Shown piece after piece: positions 48,361 through 61,700 of a stretch of 64,000 nucleotides of DNA. This DNA is from Rhizopus arrhizus (lineage: Eukaryota > Mucoromycota > Mucoromycetes > Mucorales > Rhizopodaceae), in the NCBI GenBank assembly GCA_024220505.1, contig JAKZZE010000003.1:1736001-1800000 (forward strand), in the 5' to 3' direction. Every line of letters begins with the position of its first letter. The stretch's first letter is position 1. The notes beneath the pieces are model-generated. The model saw only the letters and a list, made by a program, of their open reading frames with translations. It was not told where the DNA came from and searched no databases. The position numbers and the translations under genes were made by a program.

Positions 48361-49472
48361 GCCTTTTTGGTCAAATAAAGCAGTAGCAGCAAGAATCAGT
48401 TGAAATTACAAACATTTGACGATGATTGTAAAGCTAACTTACGTTGCACCCTCACCGAGCCAAGTCTCCATTCGTTGAGACGTGGATAATTCAGAGATAC
48501 AATACATACCAAAAAAAGCAACTGACGAATAACTTTCTAGCCTCAACAGCGTGGAGATTTTGTTGGCGGCTTGCTTAAAAATATTGTTAGTCTCAGGGTA
48601 TGGAATCCTTCCTTAAAGGCGTGTGTGATGATTTTAGTGAAAGGGACCTGAAATGTTCATCTGATCATAAATGGAAGGAGGCTTAAAGCGCTGTTCAGGA
48701 TGTTGAAAATGTTTTTGATGGGCAAGAGTAAGCATGTATGTGAGCTGAGCACCATTACGTTGAAGTCCCTTAGTATTAAACTCATTGATTTGGTCAAAAA
48801 GATACAGGTGTTGAATAGACAAAGCTGAGATGTTTCTCCATTATGTAATAATAGATATCCACTGGTACTACGAGTTGTACATGTTCTCAAGAGAATCTAT
48901 AAGGATTTTATTACATTAGAAGAATGAGAACTGGAATTGACAACAGAAGCGAGTGAGTCCATCTAAAGTATAAGGCGGTCTATTGTATGTGAAGATCAAT
49001 TGGATTAAGCTTTTCAAACTTCCTCGGCAGAAGCAATATGCTTCATTTTATACGTAGTAAGGTTCCTTGATTCATAAAGCTTGATACAATAGAGCAAATT
49101 TGGAAATGTCTTAGTAAAGAAGCTGTCCAGAATATATACCGATACATAGAAATCAGTAGTGAATTAACTATAGTTGATAGACCAATGATCGACAAAAATC
49201 GAGTGAAATAAAGCAAAGCTGGTTGTTGGAGTTTATTGATAAATTAATATAAATATGTGACGTTGGAGGCTAACTTGTATCAACAGGAATCTAAGATAAA
49301 CGATGGCGGTCGAGTTCGTCGACAGATGAACTTGAGGGACATTCAAACCGTCTACGTCTCTCTCCAAATAGTTGAAAATTGCATATATTTGATGGATGTA
49401 GAAGCTTTTTTGTCAAACTTTCGACATACAGCTGAGAATCAATTAAACGTCAAACATTTATAAAACTCAGGC

Positions 49473-49507
<35 letters not shown>

Positions 49508-49559
49508 TGTATTTTACCTCTTTCCTATAGTTTATTTATTTATTTATTTTTGAGTTAAA
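48361..49559. other. Transposon-derived or unassigned DNA upstream of SAC3 copy 2
   Basis: Short minus-strand frames at 48890-48634 and a plus-strand 68-codon ORF at 49257-49463 have no recognised product. A 32 nt poly-T (49474-49505) and a TTTA-repeat (about 49530-49550) lie just before the SAC3 start. The DNA does not resemble the upstream region of copy 1 beyond the last few bases before the ATG. Confidence 0.45.
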
Positions 49560-52500
49560 ATGATGCAATCCGTGTTTGCGAACTTAAAAAAAAGGACTGA
49601 ACCTACACAAATGGACATTAGCGCGTTTGAAGATGCAATTTCACAAAGTAGCTCTCATGATTATAATTCATCACAAATCCGCAACACAATAAATCAACGC
49701 AATGAATTCCCTGGTGCAGGTAGAGGCGCGAGCAGAGGTCGTGGTCAGTACAATCAACCATATAGAGCTGTATCTGGAGGGCTTTTTCAAAACTCTGCCA
49801 ATTTCAACAACACAAACAGAAACCACGGCCAGTATAATCAAGGTAACCAGAATGATGATTCATATATGCAGGATATTGAAACCTTTGGTCAATACAATCA
49901 AACCTATGGAAATGATGGCTTATATGCACAAAGCACTGAAAAATTTGATAAAGGCCGCGCAAGAAACACCAACTTTAACAGAAGCTTTAATAATGAATAT
50001 GGAAATGCTACTCAACCTAGCAAAGGATACGCCTACCAGTCATATCCATTGCAAGGACAAAGAAATGACAATATACCCCCTCAAAGCACGCCAGCTTTTG
50101 GTAGAGGTCGTGGAGCATTCTTAAACAATAACAACATACAAGAGACACTTGTCCAGCCCAAAGAAAGACATAGTAACAACATTTTTGCTTCAACTGGGCC
50201 AATCATTGGAAATGAATATGATAGCCACACTTCCTTAAATACGGGTGGTCCTGACAGAGGCTTTGGAGCCTCATCAAACAATATCAACACACAAGGATGG
50301 TATGTTCAACCTGATGAGAGGCAAACTCATCAGCCATTCATATCAAAACAATCAATTCTTGAGCACCAGAGTGATAACCAAAATACTTCAGCTAAAAGTG
50401 GCTTTAATAAAAGTCGTCTAGGCTTCAATAATAGTAAAGGACAAAGAAACTTTGCTCAACCTAGCGAAAAGTCACTTGCATCAAGACAATCTACACCCAA
50501 ATCCCAAAATGAAAATGTCAACCTTTCAAGTAACAGTGGTCTTGGTAGAGGTCGCAAAGGTCTTGAAAATAGAGGACGTATGAACATTTCTCAATCTAGT
50601 GAAGGGTATATTTCTCATCTATATCATCTATATCACAACAAAACTAACGTATAACATAGGCTTTTACAGACACAAACCAAGAACCAAGTACAAAACAAAA
50701 ACCAATTGCAAAACAAGAACCAAGCACAAACAGTTACAGCTGCAGACAGAGCAGCTCGTTTTGGTACCACTTCCAAAAGTGAAATATATGCACAGGTAAA
50801 TACGCTTGACTTTACATCAGTTCAGGAATATATTGAATACTGAGATATTATATAGATGAAGAAAAATCGTGTTGTTGAAAGGGAACAAGCTATCAAGGAC
50901 GGCCTTATCCCTGATCCTAATGCCCCGCGCCGGTTAGAAGACGCTATCGATTTCCGTGGCACATGCGAAACGAAATGCCCTGAGTTTGAGATGATTGAAA
51001 GAGAAATCCAAAACAATATTGATAGACTGGAGATGGATGAAAATGGAAACCTTGATAGGAACAAGGCAGTTAAGGCGTACAGACGATCAGCAGCTGGTAA
51101 CGATCAACCACTTCCTGCTGATGTACGATCCCCAGAGGCTTTAATAGTAAGAATCCTTTTTTCTTCTTTTTTCTTTTTCTTTTCTTTATTCTGCTTTACT
51201 CACTTGATTGTACTAGTCCACTTTGGATTATTTGATTAAAGAAGTCATGTCTAATTATCCATTAGAGAAGTGCCATGCGTTTATTCGTGATCGCACAAGA
51301 TCCATCCGTCAGGACTTTACTCTTCAAAACATTCGTGATGTTACAGCTGTCGAAGTGCATGAGCGTATTGCACGATTCCATATCTTATGTTTGCATGAAA
51401 TGTGTGGCATGGATGAAAGCAAGTTTAGTGAACAGCAAGAGACTGAACAACTTAGAAAAGGTAAACAATCTCTGCTTTAGCAAAATACGTATACCCTAAG
51501 CTTATCAACAAATCCATAGTTTTGCTAAGTTTGATGGAGTTTTATGAAGACTTACGTGAAGAGGACATTGAGACTCCAAATGAAGCTGAGTTCAGAGCTT
51601 ATTATATCATCACACACATTAGAGATAAAGATGTTGTCAGACAAATTTCCTCACAACCTGCTCACATATTCAAACACCCCTATGTCAAACAAGCTTTGAA
51701 GTTCCATGCCATGGCACAGCGAAGTAATGAAATTGAGGAGACATCATCCAGACGTAACAAAGCAGAAAATGCGTTTGGAAGTCAAAACAATTACGCTTCA
51801 TTCTTCAAGTTGGTTGCTGACCCACACACATCATTTCTAATGGCATGCCTTTTGGAAACACATTTCCCTGAAGTACGCAAAGGTGCTTTGAAGGCCATGA
51901 ACGTGGCTTATATGGCAAGGGCTGCTGGTGTAGAGGCTGAATATGTTCGCAAAGTATTGTGTTATGACAGCTTGGCTCAGTGCCTTAAAGAAGCGAAGCA
52001 TTATGGTATCGGAATGGATATGTCATTGAAAGAACCCACGCTCTTATTTGGCCTTAAGCATTATGAAAGCAGAGCTCATGTCTTCTTGGGTAAGGATGGC
52101 TATCTTTAAAGTATATGATATGCTAATACTTATTTTAACCTACTTTTATAGAACCTTTGTCGTATCTTGCTCAAAGAAAATCTGTTTTCCTTGTAGAAGC
52201 TAAAAAAGATGGCAAGACATTTAGTGAAATAGTCAATGGGTACGAAGCTATCGATGAGCAGTCGACATCCATAACACATGCGGCTGTATATACACAGCAT
52301 AAGGTTCCTATTAATGAGAGTGAAGCCCAACACAAGTCAGCTGCAAAGGCGCTCGAACTTCAACGTAAAAGGGATTTACTGATGAAAAGAGCTCAAGAAG
52401 CTGAGGCATTAGCGGCTGAAGAAAGAAAGAAGTTACAGGAACTGATGGATCTAAGAAGCATGAAGTCAAGGAAGGGCATATCACAAGTAGATGATGAACC

Positions 52501-54006
52501 TAAAATACATGCACTGCGGGGATTGTCAGAACCTAACAGCTCAAATATGACTGAATTAGAAGGTTCTAGGGAAAGTGTCCTCAAACAGAAATACCCCGAA
52601 GACCGACAAATGTTAGAAGAACAGCGAAGGCTAGAAGAACAACGAAGGCTAGAAGAGCAACAAAGGCTAGAAGAGCAACAAAAGATAAAAGAGGAAATTA
52701 GAATTCAGGCAATCAAAAGGAGAAATGAAAGGAAGCAAAAAATAGATGAGAGAAGACAAAGACTGGATAGAAGAATGCAAAGATTGGAAGAGAAGCAAAA
52801 GGTGATGGAAAAAAGGAAACAAATAATGGAAGAAAGAATAAGACAATTTCAAAGTATAAATGAACAGAAAGTCAGGCTATTATGTGCAAAGCTACCTGAA
52901 CCAAGCTACTATGTTGACAGCAAAATAAGAGTTAAAAAGCAATTCGAATTGAGGAATGTCTTGAAGAAAAAAGCTGGTGTTTGGCTGAGAAGGGTGCGTG
53001 ATAGGATTGCAAAGAGAAATACAGAGCATCGCATCCTCAAGAGCAAGAGGGAGCTTAGTTGGATTTTAATGAAGAGTAATCCATATTGTAAATTCGATTA
53101 TCTTAAAAGCAATACGCCAAAGGTCAACAGTGCTGAGATTGATAAAAGAATTCAGCAGAGCTTGGCTGCAGACCATGTAGTGATGGAGAATGAAAAGGTA
53201 ATGATAAATAAATAATGGATGTCACTGAAATATGATTAACGTCTTTTATAAAGGTCGCTGAGTACAATAAAAACTCAGTATGGGATGCTGAAGATTTTGG
53301 CCTGGGTATATCTAGACGTATTTTACATCAAATACACGATTTCAATGCAAAACATCCAAATATATCTCAAAAGCTAAATTGGCAATTGATAATTTGTACA
53401 GAAGATACTCAATTGCAATCATCTGCTTGGTTCAAGCGCAAGTTTAATTTGGATGATGAGTTCTTAAGAAACGTTGATCACTACACCACCCATAACATCA
53501 CAAGCCGAATGGTTGTACCAAATGCTTACCCGATAACCAGACCTATTGCAGAAGAAATAGGTGGCGTTGTATTTGCTATACCTGAGCAAAATGGTACGGA
53601 GACGCCAGAAGAGAGGTAAGTAAAAGTATAGTCTTTTAAGCATAGTATTTAAGGAAAATCGTCTTTTTAGGGAGGAATTCTGGGTAAGGTGCTCTAACCG
53701 ATTGGCAAAATTAGTGAAGGAGATAAGTATCTTTAATCCAACTGCACAATTCCCCATTTTGATAACTTACTTCCCTATATCAAACGAAACGGAAGCAACA
53801 CTGAAAACGGTAGGCTTGATCCAAAACGTAATATTCATTTCTTTACTCACACATTTCATTAGATCCCGCTTTTGTGGGAGCTGTCAAAATATGAGAATGT
53901 TTCCGACTTTAGACTCCTTATTATGAAACAGGAAACGGTGGCAACTAGAATCGTGGACGAAGTAAACTGGCTTGCTAGTCAGTCCACAATCAATTTGCCA
54001 CTGTAA
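49560..54006 (+). CDS. SAC3: SAC3/GANP family mRNA-export protein, copy 2
   Basis: Paralogue of the gene at 35005, same strand. Exons are 49560-50605, 50660-50795, 50856-51146, 51217-51460, 51520-52089, 52152-53197, 53254-53615, 53671-53809 and 53863-54006; 1325 residues, all frames intact. Same domain order: Asn/Gln/GRGR-rich N part, SAC3/GANP domain about 400-760, coiled coil, GANP-like C-terminal part. It differs from copy 1 in three places only: the first 43 or so codons, a block in exon 6 (about 52505-52635) where the linker before the coiled coil is replaced, and one fewer 60 nt repeat unit. Introns look identical by eye. The upstream region is unrelated, with no clear TATA, so its expression is uncertain. 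Confidence 0.88.
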
Positions 54007-54675
54007 ATTTTATATTTTCTTTTTTTAGACACAAATAAATGTGTCAAGCTTCATATAAGCAAATACAAACGTGGTTATTTTTTTTTATTTTTTTTTTTGC
54101 GATATGACACTTTGTAGAAAAGTCAAAAGTAATAATGATAGGGAATAATGAATTACATTTGACTATAACTAAGTGTAAACGATTAACTTTTTAAACCACA
54201 AAGGCAAATAAACATAAAAAATGTAGTTTTAGCCATCTTCTCATGTGAACTATACTTTGCATGTGCTACTTGACGGTGACAAATTGGATAAAAATAACCA
54301 AGCAAGCATTTAATTTGCTTCAATTTTATGTTCTGCAAAGAATTACTTTTAAACCAATGTTATTATACGTGGTATCTAAATAAATGAAAGGATTCCCAAA
54401 TAAATGAGAAAATATGGTAACTATTTTGGAAGCATTAAAGACTTTTTTCCAGAGAAAGGCAACGGCCAAAGAATGAAATTGAGTTTCTTATCAATCCCTG
54501 ACAGCCAGCTAGAGTAATTTGCAAACTAGCTTTTACAGTTCGAAGAGTCAAGTTGCTGCTGCCATCAAGAGATCGCCTTTTAACATCATATTTTACCTTT
54601 TTTTTTTTAATAAAGAACCTATTGTTGATCCTCTTTTGATAAATTCGTGTGGTAAATTAAAACAAACATAGCCAA
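54007..54675. other. Intergenic region after SAC3 copy 2
   Basis: The diverged 3' UTR of SAC3 (about 100 nt), then AT-rich DNA. No gene recognised. The start of the following nuclease relic's element may lie here. Confidence 0.5.
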
Positions 54676-56510
54676 ATGTGTGTGTTTTTACTCTTCTCCT
54701 TCCTTATTCATTTTTTGAACAGTAAGTATCTTATTTATTTTTCTTATCAAAGAGCAAGAAAGAACGATGTAAACAAGAATACTTTTAAAAATGCTCTTTT
54801 ACATTGGCAGAAATATGACATTCCCGACTCTAAGGAACCAATTGAAGCAGATGCTTATGTATGTCCGCAATACTATCTTGAATGATTTCATGTGATACAA
54901 GTGGAAATGAATAAAAAGCAATTTATTCAAGAGAATGTTCCTAAAAAGCTACTATTCCTGGTTATGTTCATAGAAACCTGAAGTCTATTGAAGTTGTCTC
55001 CAATTTAAATGCTGAAGACTACAGAAGTTTGAAGGAAGCTGTTCTGGTATTCATCAACTCAAATAAGTTCTTGGAAGTCTCAAAGAAACTTGAGGAATAA
55101 CATGATGTTTTGGAAAATGTCAAGATGTTTATCAAGAATACTCGAAACGAGATTCAAGACAATACATTCAAGTCCAGAAAGTATGCTGATTCTAGAGGAT
55201 CAAGGATGTTTTCTTCACTTCCATTGTATGACTGCAAGTCCAAGTCTGTCCAAATCGATGAATCAGCTTTCTGGAAGGTTGCCAAGTCATGTACCAATAA
55301 TAAGGAAGGTATCCCTAAAAAGCAATTGATGATGGCCTTACAGCATGATACTCAAGATTCTTTGACTTTTCTAAACTAGATATTAAAAGGACAATAATAT
55401 ATCAAATGGCAAACACAAGCTTTGGCAAGCTATACTATCTTCACATACGTATTTATTGCTTTAATTGATGATCTCTTTTAGGAATTTGGTTCATATAAAT
55501 GGTTACCCTGGTGAATTTATTTTCAAAAAGAAGCCTAAAAAAGTCTTCTCAAATGATGATAAAGTGCAAAATGTCCTCATTCTCAAAGACTTGACTGAAG
55601 AAATTAAGAACAATGAAGCTCTTGTTTTGGGGTTGATTCCGGTATTACTGATATCTTTACTGAAGTTAATTCTGGTTCTTCACCTTCAAAGGAAAAACTT
55701 AGAAAAACATTTACCACAGAATATCATCATATATGCGGTGTCAATCTTGCTGACCAAGAACGTATGCAACATTAACAACACAACCAAGAGAATTTTAGAT
55801 TTATTAGCGAACTACCTACTCTCAAAACACCAAATTTGATCGACCTCTCAAGGGCTACTTCTATTAGACTAAAAAAATTGTCAAATGTTTTTGACTACTA
55901 TAACAAGGATAACTGGTAAGAGACTTTTATTGGAAGGTAAGTAATTTATGCTCACAATATATATATTTAGATTAGTCAAGTTTAATTTCAAAAGTTATAT
56001 CAAAAAATAAAAAGCGACTTAGGAGATTTTCAAAAGACTGTTTGATGATAGTATCAGATACAACAGTAAGGGTTCTACTGGTGGAAAAAAAAAAAAAAAA
56101 AAAATAACACTGTGACAATAAGCAAAAATGGATCACACTTCCTTCAAAAGATAACAAGCTAATTAACCTTTACAAGGAAAGGATAATTGCTGATGATGAT
56201 GGCTCTTTTTCTAAATCTATGCAATAATTCCCTATTCCTACCAGACGAATTATCGATGCTATTAAGAAGATGCCAAAGGATTGAGAAGAGAAAAATGAGT
56301 TTATCCACATTGCTAAGGCTTTTACTAGTCAAACATATAATCAGTGTAAACCAAAAACTTAACAAATGCTATCTCAACCGGATCAAAATAAAAAGTACAT
56401 ACTTTCCTCAAGTATAACTCTTGTAGTACGATATGGAGCCATAATGTGATGGCAGCCAAAACTACACTAATATTTTTACATACATACCACAATATAATAT
56501 AAAAAACCTC
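54676..56510 (+). pseudogene. Decayed TnpB/Fanzor-like (OMEGA-type) nuclease gene
   Basis: Plus-strand coding pieces follow one another in several frames. 54676-54885 and about 54900-55379 are helical and Lys-rich (ENVKMFIKNTRNEIQDNTFK; YADSRGSRMFSSLPLYD). About 55470-55625 reads GEFIFKKKPKKVFSNDDKVQ. A frameshift near 55625 leads to FGVDSGITDIFTEVNSG (55626 on), which fits the RuvC-I G-x-D-x-G motif of TnpB/Fanzor. Later TSQTYNQCK (about 56324-56350) and CSTIWSHNVMAAK (56422-56460) look like a worn zinc ribbon plus the RuvC-III W-x-RD-x-AA-x-N motif. Stops, shifts and a poly-A (about 56084-56103) show it is dead. The assignment rests on motif order, not on a database search. Confidence 0.55.
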
Positions 56511-58736
56511 TCGGATATATGAATTCCAGTCCTTCTGAGGATTGTATGAGAACTTCATGACTAATTCTCATCCTTTACCTAGCAGATAAATTGTATATAA
56601 CATTATCTTGTGATAATCTTGTACTAATATTTATTTCATGTATTTACATACTTTTGTGTGTCTCTTCTATTTCACTATTTCCTTTCCAAATGGCTTCATC
56701 ATCTTTTTCCAAATTATTTTGATGCTTTTCTAAATTATTTTTCATTTTTCCCAAAAAAAAATTGAACATTAAAGTATATGTGATAAAACTGCATGATATT
56801 CATTTAGATTATCCAAGTATTATATCTTACATTATCCTAACAAGTTTAAAATATACTATTTTTTTGCTATAGTCATCCGATTTATATGGCAGTAATTCTT
56901 TGAACAGATCCTTATCTTGGATCATTTAAATCCAGAAATAACTATTGAAACCATCTGCTTCCAATTCTTTATGCTAATATCTTGTATAAGTCACTGTTTC
57001 ATGCACTTGCATTTTAATCCTTATACTCTTTGATGAGTTTTAATAAATATTAAAGTTTTCATCTAAAAAAAAAAACTGCATGGTATTTGTTTACTATCAT
57101 TACTACACTACGAAAAAAGGATGGTTGGTCTTAAGGTTTTCGTTTTTATAGTAAATTAATCAAGCAAATTAACACTTGATTGACAAGTCATCCTGTTAAT
57201 TTTTTCCATATCCTTTGTTACGGTTGTCTTTGGATTCGTGGGCATCAGTTTGAAATCTATGACTGAATCAGCGCTACGCTAAGTCAACAGCAATTCGAGC
57301 TGTGATAGCCTTGTAAAAACCAGATAGATAAATCGTTATTTGATAGTTATTTCAAACTTGAAGTGTGGTATTGATCAAAGTAAGAGTATTCTTTAGGTAA
57401 TTTTATCATTTTTTCAAATTTCTAAACTACTAGGCAAATGAAAAAAAAAGATTGTCATAAATATGGAAAGAATCAAGAATTGACACAGTCAAAAGCAGAT
57501 TAGAGGCATATTTATTGATGGTTGAGAAGTGAATGATTTTAGTATAAATAGGTATTGTACAATTTAGTTGATACAAACAGACCAAAGAAAATACATTAGT
57601 ATCACAAATGTTAAATTACTGTAATTTGAACAAGCCATTGACAGTATATCAAAAAGCTTGAAAAATGTACACTACATCTACTGTTCTAATTATAGTACTC
57701 TTAATACCAATTTGCCGTTTTTAAAGTAAATTGTGGATTTGATTTTACATGATTTTGATTTTTTTTTTTAAAAAAAAAGTTTTCATTTTTATTCATGTAT
57801 GCAAAGTATAGGCTTAATAAGTGAGTTAACGATTCAAACAGTTTTATAGTGTTGCATAAAAATACCAACAAGTTTGTAAATTGAACAAGACCAAAGTCTT
57901 AATTTGAGCAAGGGTAAAATTCCAGTCCACTTTATTAACCCGTAAACTGGTGATGAAAGTGTTGTATATCTTTAGTGTTACTGATCAAAGGTGGTAAGAT
58001 ACTTGACAACGAGACCGAAATTGGTCCTCCACTCACTTCTCAGGCAATAAAGATTATATCTGCAAGTGATTTAAAATTGAGTCTTATTTAAAAAAGTTTA
58101 TAATCACAATGGATTAAAATGGAAAGAATTCAACCCATCAAAACACATGCTTAAAATATAAAAGTTATAAAACATATTCATATTTCTGTCATTGACTTGT
58201 TTAATTTTATATTCGTTTTATTGTTTTATAATATTTTGACAGACAGAAACCCTGAATGTTTTTTAGTCTATTTTTTTTAATGCTTAAATGACTGTATTCT
58301 TTCAATGTGAGACATCGTTACACATATCACGAGAAAAAGTAAAGAGGAGCAAAACTGAAAAAAGAAATTGATGCAGCTTCTTCTGTTACACGAATGTTGT
58401 ACGCACCTAAAAATTATATACACGCCATTTGTTCATTTGTTTTTCTTTTTTTCAAGACACAAATGATTAGTTTATTGCAACAAAATATGGAGATTGTTTA
58501 AAGAGAGTTGTATTGAAGTATCTATTTAATGATTTTTTTTTATTTCTAAAATATATTCTTCACTTTATAAAATCTAATAATAAAAATTTGGCATCCTTGT
58601 CATACCATACATTTAGCTCCTCTTTACAACTTTGCTTTAACACAATAAAAAAAAAAGTTTCATTTTCTTTTATTTCTTCTCTTTTCTTATTTTCTTAAAA
58701 AATAAAAGAAACAGCAGCAAAAAAAGAACAATATTT
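56511..58736. other. 2.2 kb noncoding AT-rich region
   Basis: No ORF with recognisable product. There are several A/T homopolymers (57066-57075, 57760-57778). The last 250 nt before 58737 is CT/A-rich and probably contains the promoter of the Ras GEF gene. Confidence 0.6.
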
Positions 58737-61700
58737 ATGAGCAATCTACCTTTACAACCCAGGATTATAGGAAGAGTTCGCGCCATATATTCCTATTATT
58801 CTGAAGAAAAATCTTCATTAAGTTTTAAAAAAGGTGATTATATCGATGTTTTAACAAAACTCGAATCAGGCTGGTGGGATGGATGGTAACAAAAAATATA
58901 TATAGATTTTACAGTGTAAGATATAGATTGATTTTTTGATAGGTGTAATGGAGAGCGAGGATGGTTTCCTAGCAACTATGTGGAGATTGTGAAAGAAGAC
59001 ACAAGTCCATTCTCTAAACCACCAGAAAAAGGACTTCCACCAAAACCCATCAACGGAAATCGCGCTTCATCCATTTACAGCAATTCAACAAATTCGGAAG
59101 CGAGTCGAAATAATGCTAATCTACCAGATGGCTGGACCATCCAGATGACCGAAGATGGACGTTCATGGTATTACTATAATGAATACACAGGAAAAATCAC
59201 GCACCAAAATCCACTACTATCAGAACAAGATACAGACAATATTATTGATAAAAGAGAACAAAAAATAATAGATCACAGAGATAGCTTTTTCCACCCAAGT
59301 CAGCCTATTGAAGAAGAAGAAGAAATAATACAAGATCAAACAAACAGTCAAAATGCTCCAACGACAGCAGAGGTATTATGCTTGTAATCCCCTTTTTTAT
59401 TTATTTATTTATTGACTTGTTGAATAGTTGATGGATAACTGGGTTGAAAGAAAGACACCACAAGGAAGAGTTTATTTTTGTAATTTGATTACACAAGAAA
59501 CAACTTGGGATTATGATGAAATTGACGTCGAAACAGGTCGTCTGGTAAATAAACTTTTTTGTTTTTTAAACTTTGCACTGTTCTCACTTGTATGTGTAAC
59601 CTAAAAAGAAAAAGACAAAACAAGAAAGCGAAGAGGAAGAGGAAGACGAGGAAGAAGACAAGGAGAATGAAAATAATACCTTTCGTGATGCGGTCCAAGA
59701 GCAGAGTGAATCAAAAGAGTTAACATGGAGCAAGATAGCATCAGATATTGCTTTGGGTATCCATGAGTTGACAGCAGCCACTACAAAGAGACAGCGAGAT
59801 GAAATACAACCCAAAGCTTCTGCCATTGTTGAATCAATCCGCCTCATGCTATATGCATCTCGTTCTCTCGATAAAGATTCACACATCTTTCAGGAACCTG
59901 CATTCCGTGAGCCAAGAAGGGCTATCACATCCACTTTATCGAAGCTTGTTCTTGATTCCAAATTAAGTGCGGATCTATCTGATCAATCTACTACCGCAAT
60001 GATATTTGATAAAATACAAAAGGATGCAAATGATGTGTTGGTAGCAGTTAGAAATTTCGTTACTCTATGTCAGCAACGTAATGTGAATATTAGCAATGTG
60101 TGTCCAAAGCTGGTCAAAGATCCCTCTCAGTTACCATTTGATCCTTATTTACCAGAATCCTCAAATAACCCCAAAATACCAATAACCTCAACATCCAACG
60201 TAACAAGTGGTATGGCATATCTCGGTTTAACTCCTGACGATAGGAAAAAGCTCAATAAGACGACTACAGAAACAAACAGCTCCTTGTTTCAAAAGGCCAG
60301 ATACTTGCTAAATCAAGATTTAGTCGTCAGTCTGCAAGTGTACTCTCATCAGATCTATACATCAGCAGAAGAAGTATCAGCAATATCTCATAATATTCAC
60401 ACCATGTACAATAAGGACAAAAGCTTAATCTTTAGTGATGAAAGAGCTTCATCTGTGACGTTGTTTAAAACACTCTCTACTCAAGTTGGCCAATACATTG
60501 CTATTCTGGATGACATTAACTTTGATAACATCGATAATAACCAAATACCTTCTATTGCTGCCTATCGAATCAGTCGCCAGAACATCTACAGCGCCATCGG
60601 CCATTTGTTTGGTGCTGTTCAGAAACTAACCGATTTACAAGTCGATATCCCCGAGGCCACTCATACAGTAGATCAAGCGGTCATTAACATTGAAAACGTA
60701 ATCGAGACTGTTGAACAGAGCGTGATTGCCATGGTGAATGAAAGAAAGTTCAACATGGGCGCAACGCCAGATAACTCATTCACGCTATCACCCACGGCTT
60801 CCACAGTGACGAACAGCATGAGAAACACTTCGAATCGTGCATCATTCTCTGATAGTGTATTGGATCATCAAAGTGAAAGTGGTGGTACGTTTCCCAGTTC
60901 GCGCAGTCAAGATGAAAGCCATGAAAGTGAATTTGGCGATTTTAATATTGACGATAGCAAATCGATACGTCGTCCTACTTTGGGAGTGGCTGGAATTTCC
61001 GATATTGTCAACCGTAGAAGACAGCAGAGCATACGACCTGATGATCGTCCAGCTGATTCGACTGATACACTTGGATATGACCATCATCCAGATGAAATCG
61101 AGATAGGTCCTGATGGCTCTATCAAAGGAGGAACATTGCCTGCTCTTGTTGAGCGATTGACTGTACATAATACTTTAGGTAAATGAACAATAGGTATAAA
61201 AAAAGACTTGAAAACTAATGCATTTATAGATACAAACTTTATTGCCACTTTCCTACTTACTTATCGTTCCTTTTGTACAAGTGAAGAGTTTGTTAGTCTA
61301 TTAGAAGACCGTTACAATTTACGTCCACCTGAAAGATTAACGCCTGAGCAATTGGAAATGTGGACTGAACGCAAGCAGAAGTTGGTTCGTCTTAGGTAAA
61401 TATCTTGGTACTAACCATCTCTCTTTTTAATTTTTTTTCTAATACTATTTATCCAATAGAGTGTTTAATGTAATGAAGAATTGGTTAGAAAATTATTATA
61501 TTGATGAAGACGAGCATTTGCTAGGTCGATTTGAACACTTTACTAAATCTTATATTCGAGACTCTTCAGAATTTGCAGCAAAACAAATTTTAAACTTGAT
61601 CAAGAAGCGCGTTGAGGCTGGTGGAGAAATGAAAAAGATCATTCCAAACCCAATCTCAGGGCCTGAACCTATTGTTCCCAAAAATATGACAAACGTCACA

